Shown: positions 32,993 through 44,891, counted from the stretch's first letter. The stretch: DNA of 64,000 bases from Novosphingobium percolationis (GCF_020179425.1 NZ_JAILYM010000003.1:1-64000), one strand, 5' to 3'. Numbers and translations: made by a program. The notes: a model not told the origin generated them from the sequence alone.

Positions 32993-33018
32993 AAGGGCGG
33001 CCGTTGCGGGCCGCCCTT
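32993..33018 (-). terminator. Hairpin terminator after typA
   Basis: A perfect 10-base-pair stem, AAGGGCGGCC with GGCCGCCCTT, has a 6-base loop. It is followed on the minus strand by a weak T-containing tract. It lies 12 bases after the typA stop, ahead of the secreted Tyr-rich gene. Confidence 0.65.
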
Positions 33019-33029
33019 CGTGTTCCGGA

Positions 33030-34856
<1,827 letters not shown>

Positions 34857-35168
34857 GGGGTGCTTTCCGTTGAGAATCGGTCGGGAGCCCACGGCGCTTC
34901 TTCGCGGAAAACGATGGGGCTGTATGGGCGCGCGCCTACACGCAATTGTGCGTTGCGGCAAGCTGCGAGCGCCGAGGTGGCCCCGGCCGCTGTGCCTTTG
35001 TGGCAACAACCGGACAAGATTGACGAATTTGGGTTTCGTAAGGCGGATTGTCTGGCGCGGCGCGGCTGATTAGGGCGAAGGACTGTGGCGCTTCGTGCGT
35101 TCGGGCTTGCGGCCCGGCGTTTCATTATGCGCCCGATAGTGTTTTCCCTGGGAAGGTTGTCCAACGCC
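34857..35168. other. Divergent intergenic region between typA and the TonB receptor gene
   Basis: These 312 bases separate two divergent starts and must hold both promoters. TTGACG near 35019 is a possible -35 element but lacks a convincing -10. No cobalamin riboswitch, Fur-like box or small gene is recognisable by eye. In-frame ATGs upstream of 35169 exist, but they would only lengthen the receptor's leader. Confidence 0.4.
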
Positions 35169-37808
35169 ATGACGTCCGTCACGATTGCCTCGCGCGCGCT
35201 GCTGCTGGCCGGAGCCGCCATCAGCCTGCCCGCCCTCGCCTTCGCGCAGGAAGCCGCCCAGCCGGAAGAAATGGCCCAGCCTGCCACCGAGGAAGCCGCG
35301 CCTGCGACCGGCGCCGCGCCCGAAAGCGACCAGATCATCGTCACCGCGACCAAGCGCGAGCAGACGCTGCAGGACGTGCCGATCGCGGTCAGCGTCACCA
35401 GCGGCCAGACGATCGAACGCGCGCAGATTCGCGATATCAAGGACTTGTCGAGCCTCGTCCCCTCGCTGCGCGTGAACCAGCTGCAATCGAGCGCCAACAC
35501 CAACTTCTTCATCCGCGGCTTCGGAAACGGCGCCAACAACCCCGGCATCGAACCTTCGGTCGGCGTGTTCATCGATGGCGTCTACCGTTCGCGCTCGGCC
35601 GCGCAGATCGGCGATTTCCCCGACGTCGAGCGGATCGAGGTGCTGCGCGGGCCGCAATCGACGCTGTTCGGCAAGAACGCTTCTGCCGGCGTGGTCTCGA
35701 TCGTGACCGCCAAGCCCAGCTTCACCTTCGGCGGCAATGCCGAGGCGAGCTATGGCAACTATAACGCGGTGGTGCTCAAGGGCCTCGTGACCGGGCCGAT
35801 CAGCGACACCGTCGCCGTCAGCCTCGCGGGCGGGTATAATCGCCGCGACGGGACGCAACACGATCTTGGCACCGGGATCGACGTCAACGACCGCAACCGC
35901 TGGTTCGTGCGCGGGCAGGTCTATGCCGAGCCGACCACGGGCCTGCGCGTGCGCCTGATCGGCGATTATGGCCGGATCACCGAACTGTGCTGTGCCACGG
36001 TCAACTTGCGCCCTTCGGGTTCGACCGACGCGATCCGCCTGCTGGGCGGCAACGTCAACACGCCGGATCAGGCGTTCTCGAACAAGGTCTATTCGAGCTA
36101 CCGGCCTGAGAACGACATCAAGAACTACGGCCTGTCGGGGCAGGTGGACTATGATCTCGGCCCGCTGACGTTCACGTCGATCACGGCCTATCGCAAGAGC
36201 CGCACTTTCGCGAACACCGATGCCGATTTCACCAGCGCGGACCTGATCGGCGAGTTTTCGGCCGACACGAAGATCCGCACCTTCACGCAGGAACTGCGCG
36301 TCGCGACGAACATCGAGGGGCCGCTCAACTTCCTCGCGGGCGCCTACTACTTCAACGAGAACATCGACCAGACCGGCGCGCTCAAGTGGGGCGCGGACGC
36401 GCGCGGCTATGCCGACGTGCTGGTGCGTTCGATCAGCCAGAACCAGCTTTCGCTGGGCGGGTTGGAGGCGCTGTTCGGCGGCCTTTCGGGGCAGGATTTC
36501 TCGGGCCGGTTCTTCGCTGTCGGGCAGGGCATGGACGAGAAGTACCGCCTCAAGAACGACGCGTTCTCGGTGTTCGGGCAGGCCGATTTCAAGATCGGCG
36601 ACCGCGTGACGCTGACCGGCGGGGTCAACTACACCAAGGATCGCAAGCGCTTTGCGACCGACGTTCAGACCAGCGACGTGTTCGCGCAGCTGGATATCGC
36701 AGGGCTTCGCACCGCGGCGGCCAACTTTGGCATCGCGCAGTACATCGGGCGGGAGTTCTTCGGCGTGCCGGTGGCTTCGGCGGAGCAGGTCCAGGGATTC
36801 GCGGCCGCCAATCCGGCGGGCTTCGCGCAGATCAACAGCGTGGCGCAGGCGCGCACCGCGCCGTTGCTGGGGCTGACCAAGCTGCAATACCTGCCCGCGT
36901 TCCTGAACGTGCCCAACGCGGTCGAGCCGGGCCGCACGCGCGACAGCAAGGTCAGCTGGGTGGCCCGCGTGGCCTTCGACGTGACCGACCAGATCAATCT
37001 CTACGCAAGCTATGCGACGGGCTTCAAGGCCAGTTCGATCAACCTGTCGCGCGACAGCCGGCCGAGTGCGCTGGACCAGAATGCGATCGAAAGCGCCGGG
37101 ATCCAGATGCGGAACCAGACCTACGGTTCGCGCTTTGCCGGCCCCGAATACGCCAAGGTCTATGAAATCGGGCTGAAGGCCGACTGGAAGGTCGCCACCG
37201 CCAACATCGCGCTGTTCCAGCAGTCGATCGAAGGCTTCCAGTCGAACGTGTTCACCGGCAGCGGCTTCATCCTCGCCAACGCGGGCAAGGAAACGGTCAA
37301 GGGCATCGAGTTCGAAGGCACGGTGAAGCCTGCCAGTGGCTGGCTGTTCTCGGCCGCGTTCACGTATCTCGATGCGCGGTACGACAGCTTCAAGCTCTCG
37401 GCCGTGGGCGACCTTTCGGGCACCGATCCGGCGGGCATCCCGTCGCTTTCGACCACGTTCGCGGCGCAGAAGGACTTCGAACTGCCCGGCGGCGATCACC
37501 TGATCATTCGCGGCGACTACCACTATGAAAGCCCCTCGCAGATCGTCGAAGGGATGCCTGCGTTCCTCGACTTCGGCGTGGCGGCGGCGGTCGATGCCGC
37601 GCGGCCCTTCCGCCGCGAGGTCAGCGAAGTGAACGCCTCGATCACGTGGGCGATGCAGATGGGGCTGGAGCTGACCGTGTGGGGTCGCAACATCACCAAC
37701 GACCGCTACCTGCTCAACGCCTTCGACAGCCCGGCGCAGCCCTATTCGATCAGCGGCTACACCAACCAGCCGCGTACGTGGGGCGGCACGGTGCGCTACA
37801 AGTTCTGA
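35169..37808 (+). CDS. TonB-dependent outer-membrane receptor
   Basis: The product has 879 residues. The ATG at 35169 gives a standard signal peptide (ASRALLLAGAAISLPALAFAQ). A Pro/Glu/Ala-rich linker is followed by DQIIVTATKREQTLQDVPIAV, which opens the plug domain. The plug is seen in NFFIRGFGNG, GVFIDGVYRSR and VERIEVLRGPQSTLFGKNASAGVV. The rest is a beta-barrel with alternating aromatic strands, ending in the expected terminal aromatic after VRYKF. It imports an unidentified ligand with energy from TonB-ExbBD, and its specificity cannot be read. Sphingomonads have many such receptors. A strong terminator follows. Confidence 0.92.
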   Translation: MTSVTIASRALLLAGAAISLPALAFAQEAAQPEEMAQPATEEAAPATGAAPESDQIIVTATKREQTLQDVPIAVSVTSGQTIERAQIRDIKDLSSLVPSLRVNQLQSSANTNFFIRGFGNGANNPGIEPSVGVFIDGVYRSRSAAQIGDFPDVERIEVLRGPQSTLFGKNASAGVVSIVTAKPSFTFGGNAEASYGNYNAVVLKGLVTGPISDTVAVSLAGGYNRRDGTQHDLGTGIDVNDRNRWFVRGQVYAEPTTGLRVRLIGDYGRITELCCATVNLRPSGSTDAIRLLGGNVNTPDQAFSNKVYSSYRPENDIKNYGLSGQVDYDLGPLTFTSITAYRKSRTFANTDADFTSADLIGEFSADTKIRTFTQELRVATNIEGPLNFLAGAYYFNENIDQTGALKWGADARGYADVLVRSISQNQLSLGGLEALFGGLSGQDFSGRFFAVGQGMDEKYRLKNDAFSVFGQADFKIGDRVTLTGGVNYTKDRKRFATDVQTSDVFAQLDIAGLRTAAANFGIAQYIGREFFGVPVASAEQVQGFAAANPAGFAQINSVAQARTAPLLGLTKLQYLPAFLNVPNAVEPGRTRDSKVSWVARVAFDVTDQINLYASYATGFKASSINLSRDSRPSALDQNAIESAGIQMRNQTYGSRFAGPEYAKVYEIGLKADWKVATANIALFQQSIEGFQSNVFTGSGFILANAGKETVKGIEFEGTVKPASGWLFSAAFTYLDARYDSFKLSAVGDLSGTDPAGIPSLSTTFAAQKDFELPGGDHLIIRGDYHYESPSQIVEGMPAFLDFGVAAAVDAARPFRREVSEVNASITWAMQMGLELTVWGRNITNDRYLLNAFDSPAQPYSISGYTNQPRTWGGTVRYKF

Positions 37809-37814
37809 TGCGAC

Positions 37815-37858
37815 GATGAAGGGTGGCGCTGTCGCGCTGCCCTTCATCCCGGCTTTTT
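37815..37858 (+). terminator. Rho-independent terminator after the TonB receptor gene
   Basis: A perfect 9-base-pair outer stem GATGAAGGG / CCCTTCATC (37815-37823 with 37840-37848) has further pairing inside. CCGGC then TTTTT follow at 37854-37858. Confidence 0.85.
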
Positions 37859-37933
37859 CTTGCGCCTCATCCGAAAAAGTGCCTCAATCCGCGGTGTCCG
37901 CCCCGTAGCGGACGCCAGCGAGGGGGATTGGCC

Positions 37934-38350
37934 ATGGAATGGATGCTGATGCCGTATCAGCGCTACTTCGATTTTTCGGGGCGGTCGCGGCGCAAGGAAT
38001 ACTGGATGTTCGTGCTGCTGTCGGTGATCGTCTCCATGATCAGCGTGGCGCTGATGTTCGCAGGCGGCTTGCAAGGCGAGATGGCGGACGGAAGCGCGCC
38101 CGGTGCGACCTTCTGGCTGGGCGTGACCATCCTTTCGATCTGGGGCCTGGGCAGCATCATTCCATCGATCGCGGTGCAGGTGCGCCGCTTTCATGATCAG
38201 GACCGTTCGGGCTGGATGATTCTGCTCGGCTTCATTCCTTATGTCGGTGGCCTGATCGTGCTGGTGTTCATGTGTCTGGAAGGCACGCGCGGGGCCAATC
38301 GTTATGGCGCCGACCCGAAGGACCCCGCAGGCGCTTCGGTGTTCGCCTGA
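37934..38350 (+). CDS. DUF805 inner-membrane protein (first of a tandem pair)
   Basis: The product has 138 residues from the ATG at 37934 (MEWMLMPYQRY). The DUF805 pattern is plain: FSGRSRRKEYWMF at the start of helix 1, the conserved RRFHDQDRSGW between helices, and a C-terminal helix ending CLEGTRGANRYGADP. Four helices are predicted. DUF805 proteins sit in the inner membrane. Their function is unknown. The next gene, 28 bases on, encodes a close paralogue of the same length, so this is a tandem duplication, probably one transcript. Confidence 0.88.
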   Translation: MEWMLMPYQRYFDFSGRSRRKEYWMFVLLSVIVSMISVALMFAGGLQGEMADGSAPGATFWLGVTILSIWGLGSIIPSIAVQVRRFHDQDRSGWMILLGFIPYVGGLIVLVFMCLEGTRGANRYGADPKDPAGASVFA

Positions 38351-38378
38351 ACCCACGCTCGCCCAAGGAGACCGGCCG

Positions 38379-38795
38379 ATGCACTGGATGCTGCTGCCCT
38401 ATCGCCGCTATGCCGAGTTCACCGGCCGGTCGCGGCGGCGCGAATACTGGATGTTCGCGCTGTTCTACGTGCTTGTCATGGTGGTGCTGAACGCGCTGTT
38501 CGGCACCAACGAGGTCCAGCGTGGCGCGGGCACGTTCGCCTATGGCTCGCGGCTGGTGGGAGCGGGCAGCTGGGTGGCCGGGCTGTTCTGGCTCGCCACC
38601 ATCGTGCCCAGCCTCGCCGTCAGCGTGCGGCGGCTGCACGATCAGGATCGCTCGGGCTGGATGCTGCTCCTGATGCTGATACCCTTCCTCGGCTGGTTCG
38701 CGCTGCTGGTGCTGATGTGCCTTGAAGGCACGCGCGGACCCAACCGCTTCGGGCCGGACCCGAAGAACCCGGCAGGGGCCGATATCTTCGCCTGA
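38379..38795 (+). CDS. DUF805 inner-membrane protein (second of a tandem pair)
   Basis: The product has 138 residues. The ATG at 38379 follows AAGGAG by 8 bases. It matches the preceding gene along its whole length: YRRYAEFTGRSRRREYWMF, VRRLHDQDRSGWM and CLEGTRGPNRFGPDPKNPAGADIFA-like ending, with divergence in the loops. Four membrane helices are predicted and the function is unknown. Keeping both copies suggests a heteromeric or condition-specific role, which is inference. A hairpin shared with the convergent DUF885 gene follows. Confidence 0.88.
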   Translation: MHWMLLPYRRYAEFTGRSRRREYWMFALFYVLVMVVLNALFGTNEVQRGAGTFAYGSRLVGAGSWVAGLFWLATIVPSLAVSVRRLHDQDRSGWMLLLMLIPFLGWFALLVLMCLEGTRGPNRFGPDPKNPAGADIFA

Positions 38796-38809
38796 AAGGC
38801 GGCGCTGCG

Positions 38810-38833
38810 GCCCCTCCCGCGGATGGGAGGGGC
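38810..38833. terminator. Bidirectional terminator hairpin
   Basis: A perfect 9-base-pair stem GCCCCTCCC / GGGAGGGGC has a 6-base loop. It lies in the 45 bases between the convergent DUF805 and DUF885 genes. There is no T-run, so it may rely on stem strength. Confidence 0.5.
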
Positions 38834-38840
38834 GGGGCGA

Positions 38841-40691
38841 TCACCGCTTCGTCGTGCGGATATATTCGCTGATGTTGTCGGCCAGCACGTCGAGCGGCAC
38901 GTTGCCGCCACCGACCACCGCATCGTCGAAGGCGCGCAGGTCGTAGGCCTGCCCAAGCTCTGCCTGCGCCCGTGCGCGCTGGCGCAGGATCTGGGTGTGG
39001 CCGATCTTGTAGCCGCAGGCCTGCCCCGGCCAGCTGCAATAGCGATCGACCTCGCTGGTGACTTCATCGAGGCCCGAGCCATTGGTTTCGGCAAACCATT
39101 TGATCGCCTGCTCGCGGCTCCAGCGCTTGGCGTGGAGGCCGGTGTCGACCACCAGTCGGCAGGCGCGGAAGGCGATGGATTGCAGGTAGCCCAGCTGGCC
39201 CACCGGATCGCCCTCGTAGGCGCCCAGTTCGTCGCCCAGCGTTTCGGCATAGAGCGCCCAGCCCTCGGAATAGGCGTTGAAGGCGAGGATCGAGCGGATC
39301 AGCGGCAGCGTCTGCGCATATTCGCCCTGCCAGACGTGGCCGGGGATCGCCTCGTGGTGGACGAGCGTCGGCAGGCTGAACTTGTTGTGCAGCTTCGTGG
39401 TGCCGAGGTTGATCCACATCCGGCCCGGAATCTTGCCGTCGATCGAACCGGGACCGCCATAAGCGCCGGGCGCGCCGGGTTCTTCCTCGGGCGGCAAGCG
39501 GCGCACTTCGACGTTGCCGCGCGTCAGCTTGCCGAAGGCGCGCGGCATCTGCGCGCGGATGTAATCGAGCCGCTTGCTGATGAAGGCCATGATCTGCGCG
39601 CGGCCTTCGTCGTTGTCAGGAAAGGCGAAGCGCGGATCATCGCCCAGCGCGGTCATGCGCTGGCCGACGGTGCCTTGCGTATAGCCCAGCGAGCGCAGGA
39701 TCGGGTCCATCCGCGCGTGAAGCGCCTTCAGCTCGTCGAGGCCGATCTGGTGGATCTCTTCCGGCGAGAGCGTGGTGGTGGTGCTGGCCTTCAGCGCCCA
39801 GGCATAGAACGCATCGCCACCGGGACGCGCTGCCATCCCGGCGTCGCTGGTGGCGCGGGCGCGCTGGCGGGTGAGTTCGGCAATTTGGGCGGAGAGTGCG
39901 GCGGCGACCGGGCCGACCGCGAGCGCGCGGGCGCGGGCCTCCCAGTTGCCCGGGATCGCCTTGGTACGGCGCGTGATAGAGTCCACGAGGCCTCCGCCTG
40001 AGCGCGCCCCGGCGAGCGAGGCGGCGAGTTGCCTGAGTGCCTTGTCGATCAGGAAGTCGGGCGCGATCACGCCTTGCGCGGCGGTGGTCTTGAGCCGTTC
40101 CGTCTCGCCGTCGAGGACGTTCGGGTAGGCTTCAAGGCGCGTCAGGTACGCTTCTGCGTCGCTCGACGTTTCGATCGGGTGGTCGGAATCGAGGAAGCGT
40201 GGAATGTCGAGGTAGGCCCCCACGTTCTGGATCACGACATAAGGCGTGTTGCGATAGCCGCCCACGGCCACATCGCCATAGGGCAGGGAGAAGCCTTCGA
40301 GCGCAGTGCGATAGGCGCTGCGGATCACCGCGAGGCTGGTGCGGGTGGAATGATCGAGCGCGGTGGCATCGAAGGCTTCGACACGGGCGAGGTCGGCGCG
40401 AACTTGCGCGGCAATGCGCTGTTGCCCGGCGGCGGAACGGTCGGTGAGGCGGCCGCGCAAGCCGGCATGATCGCCGCTATCGACGCCGAGGCTGGTCGCG
40501 CCTTCGGGGCTGAGCGCGAGCAGGTTCCACGCGACGGACTCGAGCAGCGCGGCGGCGCCTTCGGCCGTGGGCGCGGGCGCGCTGGCGAGGTGCGCCGGGG
40601 CGCAGGCGTTGAGGGCAAGGGCGGAACCACCGGCGGCCAGCGAGGTCAGCGCCTGGCGGCGAGTGAGCGTATTCGTTTCGGGTGCAACCAT
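38841..40691 (-). CDS. DUF885 family lipoprotein, putative metallopeptidase
   Basis: The product has 616 residues from the ATG at 40691. The N terminus has a twin-arginine-like motif (LTRRQALTSLAAGG) and ends in ALNAC, a lipobox, so it is probably exported and lipid-anchored. The DUF885 body contains HHEAIPGHVWQ, a H-E-x-x-x-G-H zinc-type signature, with FNAYSEGWALYAE downstream supplying a likely third ligand. DUF885 proteins are predicted metallopeptidases of the cell envelope, and the substrate is unknown. It is followed on the other strand by the DUF805 pair and shares a terminator hairpin with it. Confidence 0.82.
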   Translation of the reverse strand: MVAPETNTLTRRQALTSLAAGGSALALNACAPAHLASAPAPTAEGAAALLESVAWNLLALSPEGATSLGVDSGDHAGLRGRLTDRSAAGQQRIAAQVRADLARVEAFDATALDHSTRTSLAVIRSAYRTALEGFSLPYGDVAVGGYRNTPYVVIQNVGAYLDIPRFLDSDHPIETSSDAEAYLTRLEAYPNVLDGETERLKTTAAQGVIAPDFLIDKALRQLAASLAGARSGGGLVDSITRRTKAIPGNWEARARALAVGPVAAALSAQIAELTRQRARATSDAGMAARPGGDAFYAWALKASTTTTLSPEEIHQIGLDELKALHARMDPILRSLGYTQGTVGQRMTALGDDPRFAFPDNDEGRAQIMAFISKRLDYIRAQMPRAFGKLTRGNVEVRRLPPEEEPGAPGAYGGPGSIDGKIPGRMWINLGTTKLHNKFSLPTLVHHEAIPGHVWQGEYAQTLPLIRSILAFNAYSEGWALYAETLGDELGAYEGDPVGQLGYLQSIAFRACRLVVDTGLHAKRWSREQAIKWFAETNGSGLDEVTSEVDRYCSWPGQACGYKIGHTQILRQRARAQAELGQAYDLRAFDDAVVGGGNVPLDVLADNISEYIRTTKR

Positions 40692-40732
40692 GGCGCGCAC
40701 CCTGTCGGCGTGCGCGCCACCTGTCAAATGGC

Positions 40733-41155
40733 TCAGTCGGTCATGCTGGCGGGGACCTTGCCGCCGTTCTCGGCCAGCTTGCACATGGTCGCCTTGTGCA
40801 GCCAGATGTTCATATCCGCCGAACCGTCGAGCGCGCCGGTGTAGCCGAGTTCGCGGGCAAGGTCCTTGCGGTTCTCGAGGCTCGAATCGATGCCGAGGAG
40901 CTTCATCAGGTCGACAATCGAGCTTTGCCAGTTGAGCGTCTTGCCCTGCGCCAGCTGCGAGAGCTGGGCTTCGACATCGACGTCCTGCAAGGGCGGCTGC
41001 GCCACGGCGGGGGGGATGGCAGGAGCGGGTGCTGCCTGCGGTGCGAGGCCGGGTATGCTGGCGCCGGGGGCGGGCTGCGCCTCGTGCTGGCCGGTCTGGG
41101 TCGGGCGCGTGCCCTTGAACGAAATTGCGTCCATGATCTTGGAGAAGATGCTCAT
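40733..41155 (-). CDS. DUF3597 domain protein
   Basis: The product has 140 residues. The ATG at 41155 is chosen because AGGAG lies about 10 bases upstream and family members begin MSIFSKIM. A Pro/Ala-rich linker (about 30-58) connects the short N-terminal helix to the DUF3597 domain. In that domain LNWQSSIVDLMKLLGIDSSLENRKDLA and ALDGSADMNIWLHKAT are the signature segments. The domain has a helical fold reported from structural genomics, with no known function. It lacks a signal peptide. It lies 41 bases upstream of the DUF885 gene and could share its transcript. Confidence 0.85.
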   Translation of the reverse strand: MSIFSKIMDAISFKGTRPTQTGQHEAQPAPGASIPGLAPQAAPAPAIPPAVAQPPLQDVDVEAQLSQLAQGKTLNWQSSIVDLMKLLGIDSSLENRKDLARELGYTGALDGSADMNIWLHKATMCKLAENGGKVPASMTD

Positions 41156-41249
41156 GCCGGTGGCTCCTGTCGTTTCAACAGGCAACCTGCATGGGCAGCG
41201 CAGGGTTCCACGCTTGCGCCTTGCCGCCCGCGCGGACTAACGCAGCGGA

Positions 41250-41456
41250 ATGCTCGACACCGCTCTTTCGCTGCTCATGCTCGCTTCGATCGCCCTGATC
41301 TCGGGCGCGGTCTTCCTGTGGCGGCGCGGCGAGCGCCAGCGGCCCGCGCTGATGCTGGTGCTGGCGGCGATCATGCTGGGCAACCTGGTGATCTGGACGC
41401 TGCCGACTGGCGGGCCGAGCGGCGGCGGGACGCTGGCCGAAGCGGCGCGCAAATGA
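41250..41456 (+). CDS. Short two-helix membrane protein of unknown function
   Basis: The product has 68 residues. Two hydrophobic helices (about 5-23 and 33-50) are joined by a basic loop (WRRGERQRP), which suggests both ends face the periplasm. The ribosome-binding site is weak. Support comes from the clean hydrophobic pattern and from a perfect terminator hairpin that begins three bases after the stop codon. It is likely a real small gene, but I can name no family. Confidence 0.55.
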   Translation: MLDTALSLLMLASIALISGAVFLWRRGERQRPALMLVLAAIMLGNLVIWTLPTGGPSGGGTLAEAARK

Positions 41457-41458
41457 AA

Positions 41459-41482
41459 ACGCCCGGCGGTGAGGCCGGGCGT
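41459..41482 (+). terminator. Terminator hairpin after the two-helix gene
   Basis: A perfect 9-base-pair stem ACGCCCGGC / GCCGGGCGT has a 6-base loop. It begins just after the stop codon and is preceded by AAAA and followed by CTGT. It could also serve the convergent hydrolase gene. Confidence 0.7.
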
Positions 41483-41520
41483 CTGTCATGTTTTGCGGGG
41501 TTTCTCGCGAACCCGGCCGA

Positions 41521-42177
41521 TCACTTGATCGGGCAATCCGGCGCGAGGCGCATGTCGAGGTAGTTGTCGACCGAGCGCATCATGTCGTCCATCTCGTTCT
41601 CGAAGAAGTGGTTCGCGCGGGGCACTTCGTCGTGGTGGATGGTGATGTGCTTCTGCGTGCGCAGCTTGTCGACCAGCTTCTGCACCGCGTTGGGCGTGAC
41701 GACCGTATCGGCCGACCCTTGCACGATGATGCCGCTGGCAGGGCAGGGCGCGAGGAAGCTGAAGTCGTACATGTTGGCGGGCGGAGCCACCGAGATGAAG
41801 CCGCGGATTTCCGGGCGGCGCATCAGCAACTGCATGCCGATCAGGGCGCCGAACGAATAGCCCGCGATCCAGGTGGTGCTGGCTTCGGGGTGGATCGACT
41901 GCACCCAGTCGAGCGCGGCAGCCGCGTCCGACAGTTCACCGATGCCGTTGTCGAAGCTGCCCTGCGACCGACCGACGCCGCGGAAGTTGAAGCGCAGCGT
42001 GGCAAAGCCGCGGTTCACGAAGGTCTTGTAGAGCGCCTGCGTGATGCGGTCGTTCATCGTGCCGCCCGCCTGCGGGTGGGGGTGAAGGATCATGGCGACG
42101 GGCGCGCGAGGCCGCGAGGCGGGCTGGAAACGGCCTTCGAGACGGCCTTCGGGACCGGGGAAGATGACGGCTGGCAT
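41521..42177 (-). CDS. Alpha/beta hydrolase
   Basis: The product has 218 residues. The ATG at 42177 follows AGGA by about 8 bases. Fold motifs are HPHPQAGGT (oxyanion region), FNFRGVGRSQG, the nucleophile elbow GYSFGA (S108), QGSADTVV (D157) and RANHFF (H190), a complete catalytic triad. Such compact hydrolases act on esters or thioesters in the cytoplasm, with unknown substrate. The gene is divergent from the cysteine desulfurase pair, with 121 bases between the starts. That region contains TATAGAAACGAGCGCTCC-like sequence resembling TetR-type half-sites, though no TetR gene is near. Confidence 0.82.
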   Translation of the reverse strand: MPAVIFPGPEGRLEGRFQPASRPRAPVAMILHPHPQAGGTMNDRITQALYKTFVNRGFATLRFNFRGVGRSQGSFDNGIGELSDAAAALDWVQSIHPEASTTWIAGYSFGALIGMQLLMRRPEIRGFISVAPPANMYDFSFLAPCPASGIIVQGSADTVVTPNAVQKLVDKLRTQKHITIHHDEVPRANHFFENEMDDMMRSVDNYLDMRLAPDCPIK

Positions 42178-42298
42178 CGTGTGTCCTGGTGAACCTTGCT
42201 GGGGAGCCGCGCCGGCGGCATGCGCCGGGGCTTGGGAATTGGAGCAAGCGCTATATAGAAACGAGCGCTCCAAAAGCAACTTTTTGCGGGATTCCGTT

Positions 42299-43314
42299 TT
42301 GCCTCCGATCTATCTCGACCACGCCGCGACCACACCGTTGCTGCCGCAAGCGCTGGCGGCGATGGAGGAAGGCTTGCGTATCTGGGCCAATCCTTCGAGC
42401 CCGCACAAGGCAGGCCGCGCGGCGCGCGCGGCGTTGGAGGAGGCGCGGGCGCGGGTGAAGGCGGCGCTGGGCTGGAGCGGCGAAGTGGTGTTCACCAGCG
42501 GTGCCAGCGAGGCCATTGCCATTGCCATCGGGCGCTGCGTCAAGCCGCTGGTCGCGGTCTCGGCGGTCGAGCACGAGGCGGTGCTGCGGCTGGCGGGCGA
42601 GGCGGCGCGCTGGCCGGTAGGGCCGAACGGCCTCCTCGGGCAAGCTCCGGCGCTGGGTGGTCTGGTGGCGGTGCAGCAGGCCAACAACGAGACCGGCGTG
42701 ATCCAGCCGCTGGGCGAGCTTGTTGATGAAGTGCATGCACAGAACGGTTTGTTGATGGCCGACTGTGCACAAACCGCGGGCAAGATTGCGCTGCCCGAGG
42801 CGGACCTGATCGCGGTTTCGGCGCACAAGTTCGGCGGGCCAATCGGTATCGGGGCGCTGCTGGTGCGCGACTGGGCGATGCTGCGGCCGAGCGGCGGGCA
42901 GGAGCGGGGCTATCGGCCCGGCACCGAGAACCTGCCGGGCGCGATGGCCATGGCGGCGGCGCTGGAGGCCGGAAATGCATGGCTCAAGTGCGCTTCAGGT
43001 TTACGAGAAAGTCTGGAAAAACAGTTGGTTGACAGTGGGGCCGTCGTCGTCGCGGCGGATGGGCCGCGCCTGCCGACGATCGGCGCCTATCGGATGCCGG
43101 GGCGCTCTGCCAATGCGCAGCTGATCCGTTTCGACGGGATGGGCATTGCGGTTTCGGCAGGGAGCGCGTGCTCTTCGGGATCTTTGAAGGCCAGCCATGT
43201 GCTGGGCGCGATGGGCGTGGAGGGCGCGGGCGAAGTGATCCGCGTGTCCATCGGGCGCGAGACGACGCAAGCCGAGATCGACCGCTTCGTGGGCGCGTGG
43301 CGGGAGATTGCGGC

Positions 43315-43318
<4 letters not shown>
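42299..43318 (+). CDS. Cysteine desulfurase (first of two overlapping copies)
   Basis: The product has 339 residues and probably starts at a TTG at 42299, giving (M)PPIYLDHAATTPL, the normal family N terminus. The only upstream in-frame ATG would run into the divergent hydrolase gene. Key residues: FTSGASEAIA (PLP phosphate), EHEAV, NNETG, SAHKFGG (PLP lysine K177) and AGSACSSGS (sulfur-carrying C291). The enzyme removes sulfur from cysteine as a protein persulfide for Fe-S clusters or tRNA thiolation. It is shorter than IscS of E. coli (about 404 residues). It overlaps the next desulfurase gene by GTGA. Confidence 0.88.
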
Positions 43319-44394
<1,076 letters not shown>

Positions 44395-44398
44395 CCAG

Positions 44399-44731
44399 AT
44401 GGTACGGGTCACGTTCGTAACTGCCGAAGGCGCGCGCATCGAGGCCCAGGGCGAGGCGGGCCAGCGCCTGCTCGAAATCGGGCAGAATGCCGGGCTGCCG
44501 CTGGAAGGCACCTGCGAAGGCCAGATGGCCTGTTCCACCTGCCATGTCGTGGTTGCCGCGCAATGGTTCGATCGCCTGACTCCTGCCGCCGAGGACGAGG
44601 AGGACATGCTCGACCTTGCCGCAGGCGTCACACGCACCAGCCGCCTGTCGTGCCAGATCGAACTGACCGCCGACCTCGACGGGCTGGAAGTGCGCGTGCC
44701 CGAAGAGGCGCGGGATATGCAGCGGGGGTGA
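44399..44731 (+). CDS. 2Fe-2S ferredoxin, ISC/adrenodoxin type
   Basis: The product has 110 residues. The ATG at 44399 has AAGGAG about 10 bases upstream. Cluster ligands are C39, C45, C48 and C85 in the spacing C-x5-C-x2-C-x36-C of vertebrate-type ferredoxins (CEGQMACSTC, then SRLSCQI). The acidic stretch between them (PAAEDEEDMLDL) is the usual partner-binding surface. In ISC systems such a ferredoxin supplies electrons for cluster assembly to the desulfurase and scaffold. Its position right after two desulfurase genes supports that role here. Confidence 0.92.
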   Translation: MVRVTFVTAEGARIEAQGEAGQRLLEIGQNAGLPLEGTCEGQMACSTCHVVVAAQWFDRLTPAAEDEEDMLDLAAGVTRTSRLSCQIELTADLDGLEVRVPEEARDMQRG

Positions 44732-44840
44732 CGTTTCGGGGCGGCGGGTTGCGCTTTGCCCGCCCACCCCGATGCGACGAATTTAGCCTGTGGCGCAATA
44801 AGTCTCGCTGCCGCTCCGGTTTGCGCGAGCGGGCGTCAGC

Positions 44841-44886
44841 GCCTTGCCCCCTCCCGCCCGCGGGAGGGGGCGGGCGTGGGCAAGGC
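44841..44886. terminator. Strong bidirectional terminator between ferredoxin and DJ-1/PfpI genes
   Basis: The inner perfect 10-base-pair stem CCCCCTCCCG / CGGGAGGGGG (44847-44856 with 44861-44870) has a 4-base loop. Outer arms GCCTTG / CAAGGC (44841-44846 with 44881-44886) add to it. It lies between convergent genes. Confidence 0.6.
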
Positions 44887-44891
44887 CCGGT

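Noticed and set aside
35070..37847. Minus-strand open frame of 925 codons opposite the TonB receptor gene
   Set aside because: The receptor frame has plug and barrel motifs and a signal peptide. The antisense frame is typical high-G+C shadow sequence.
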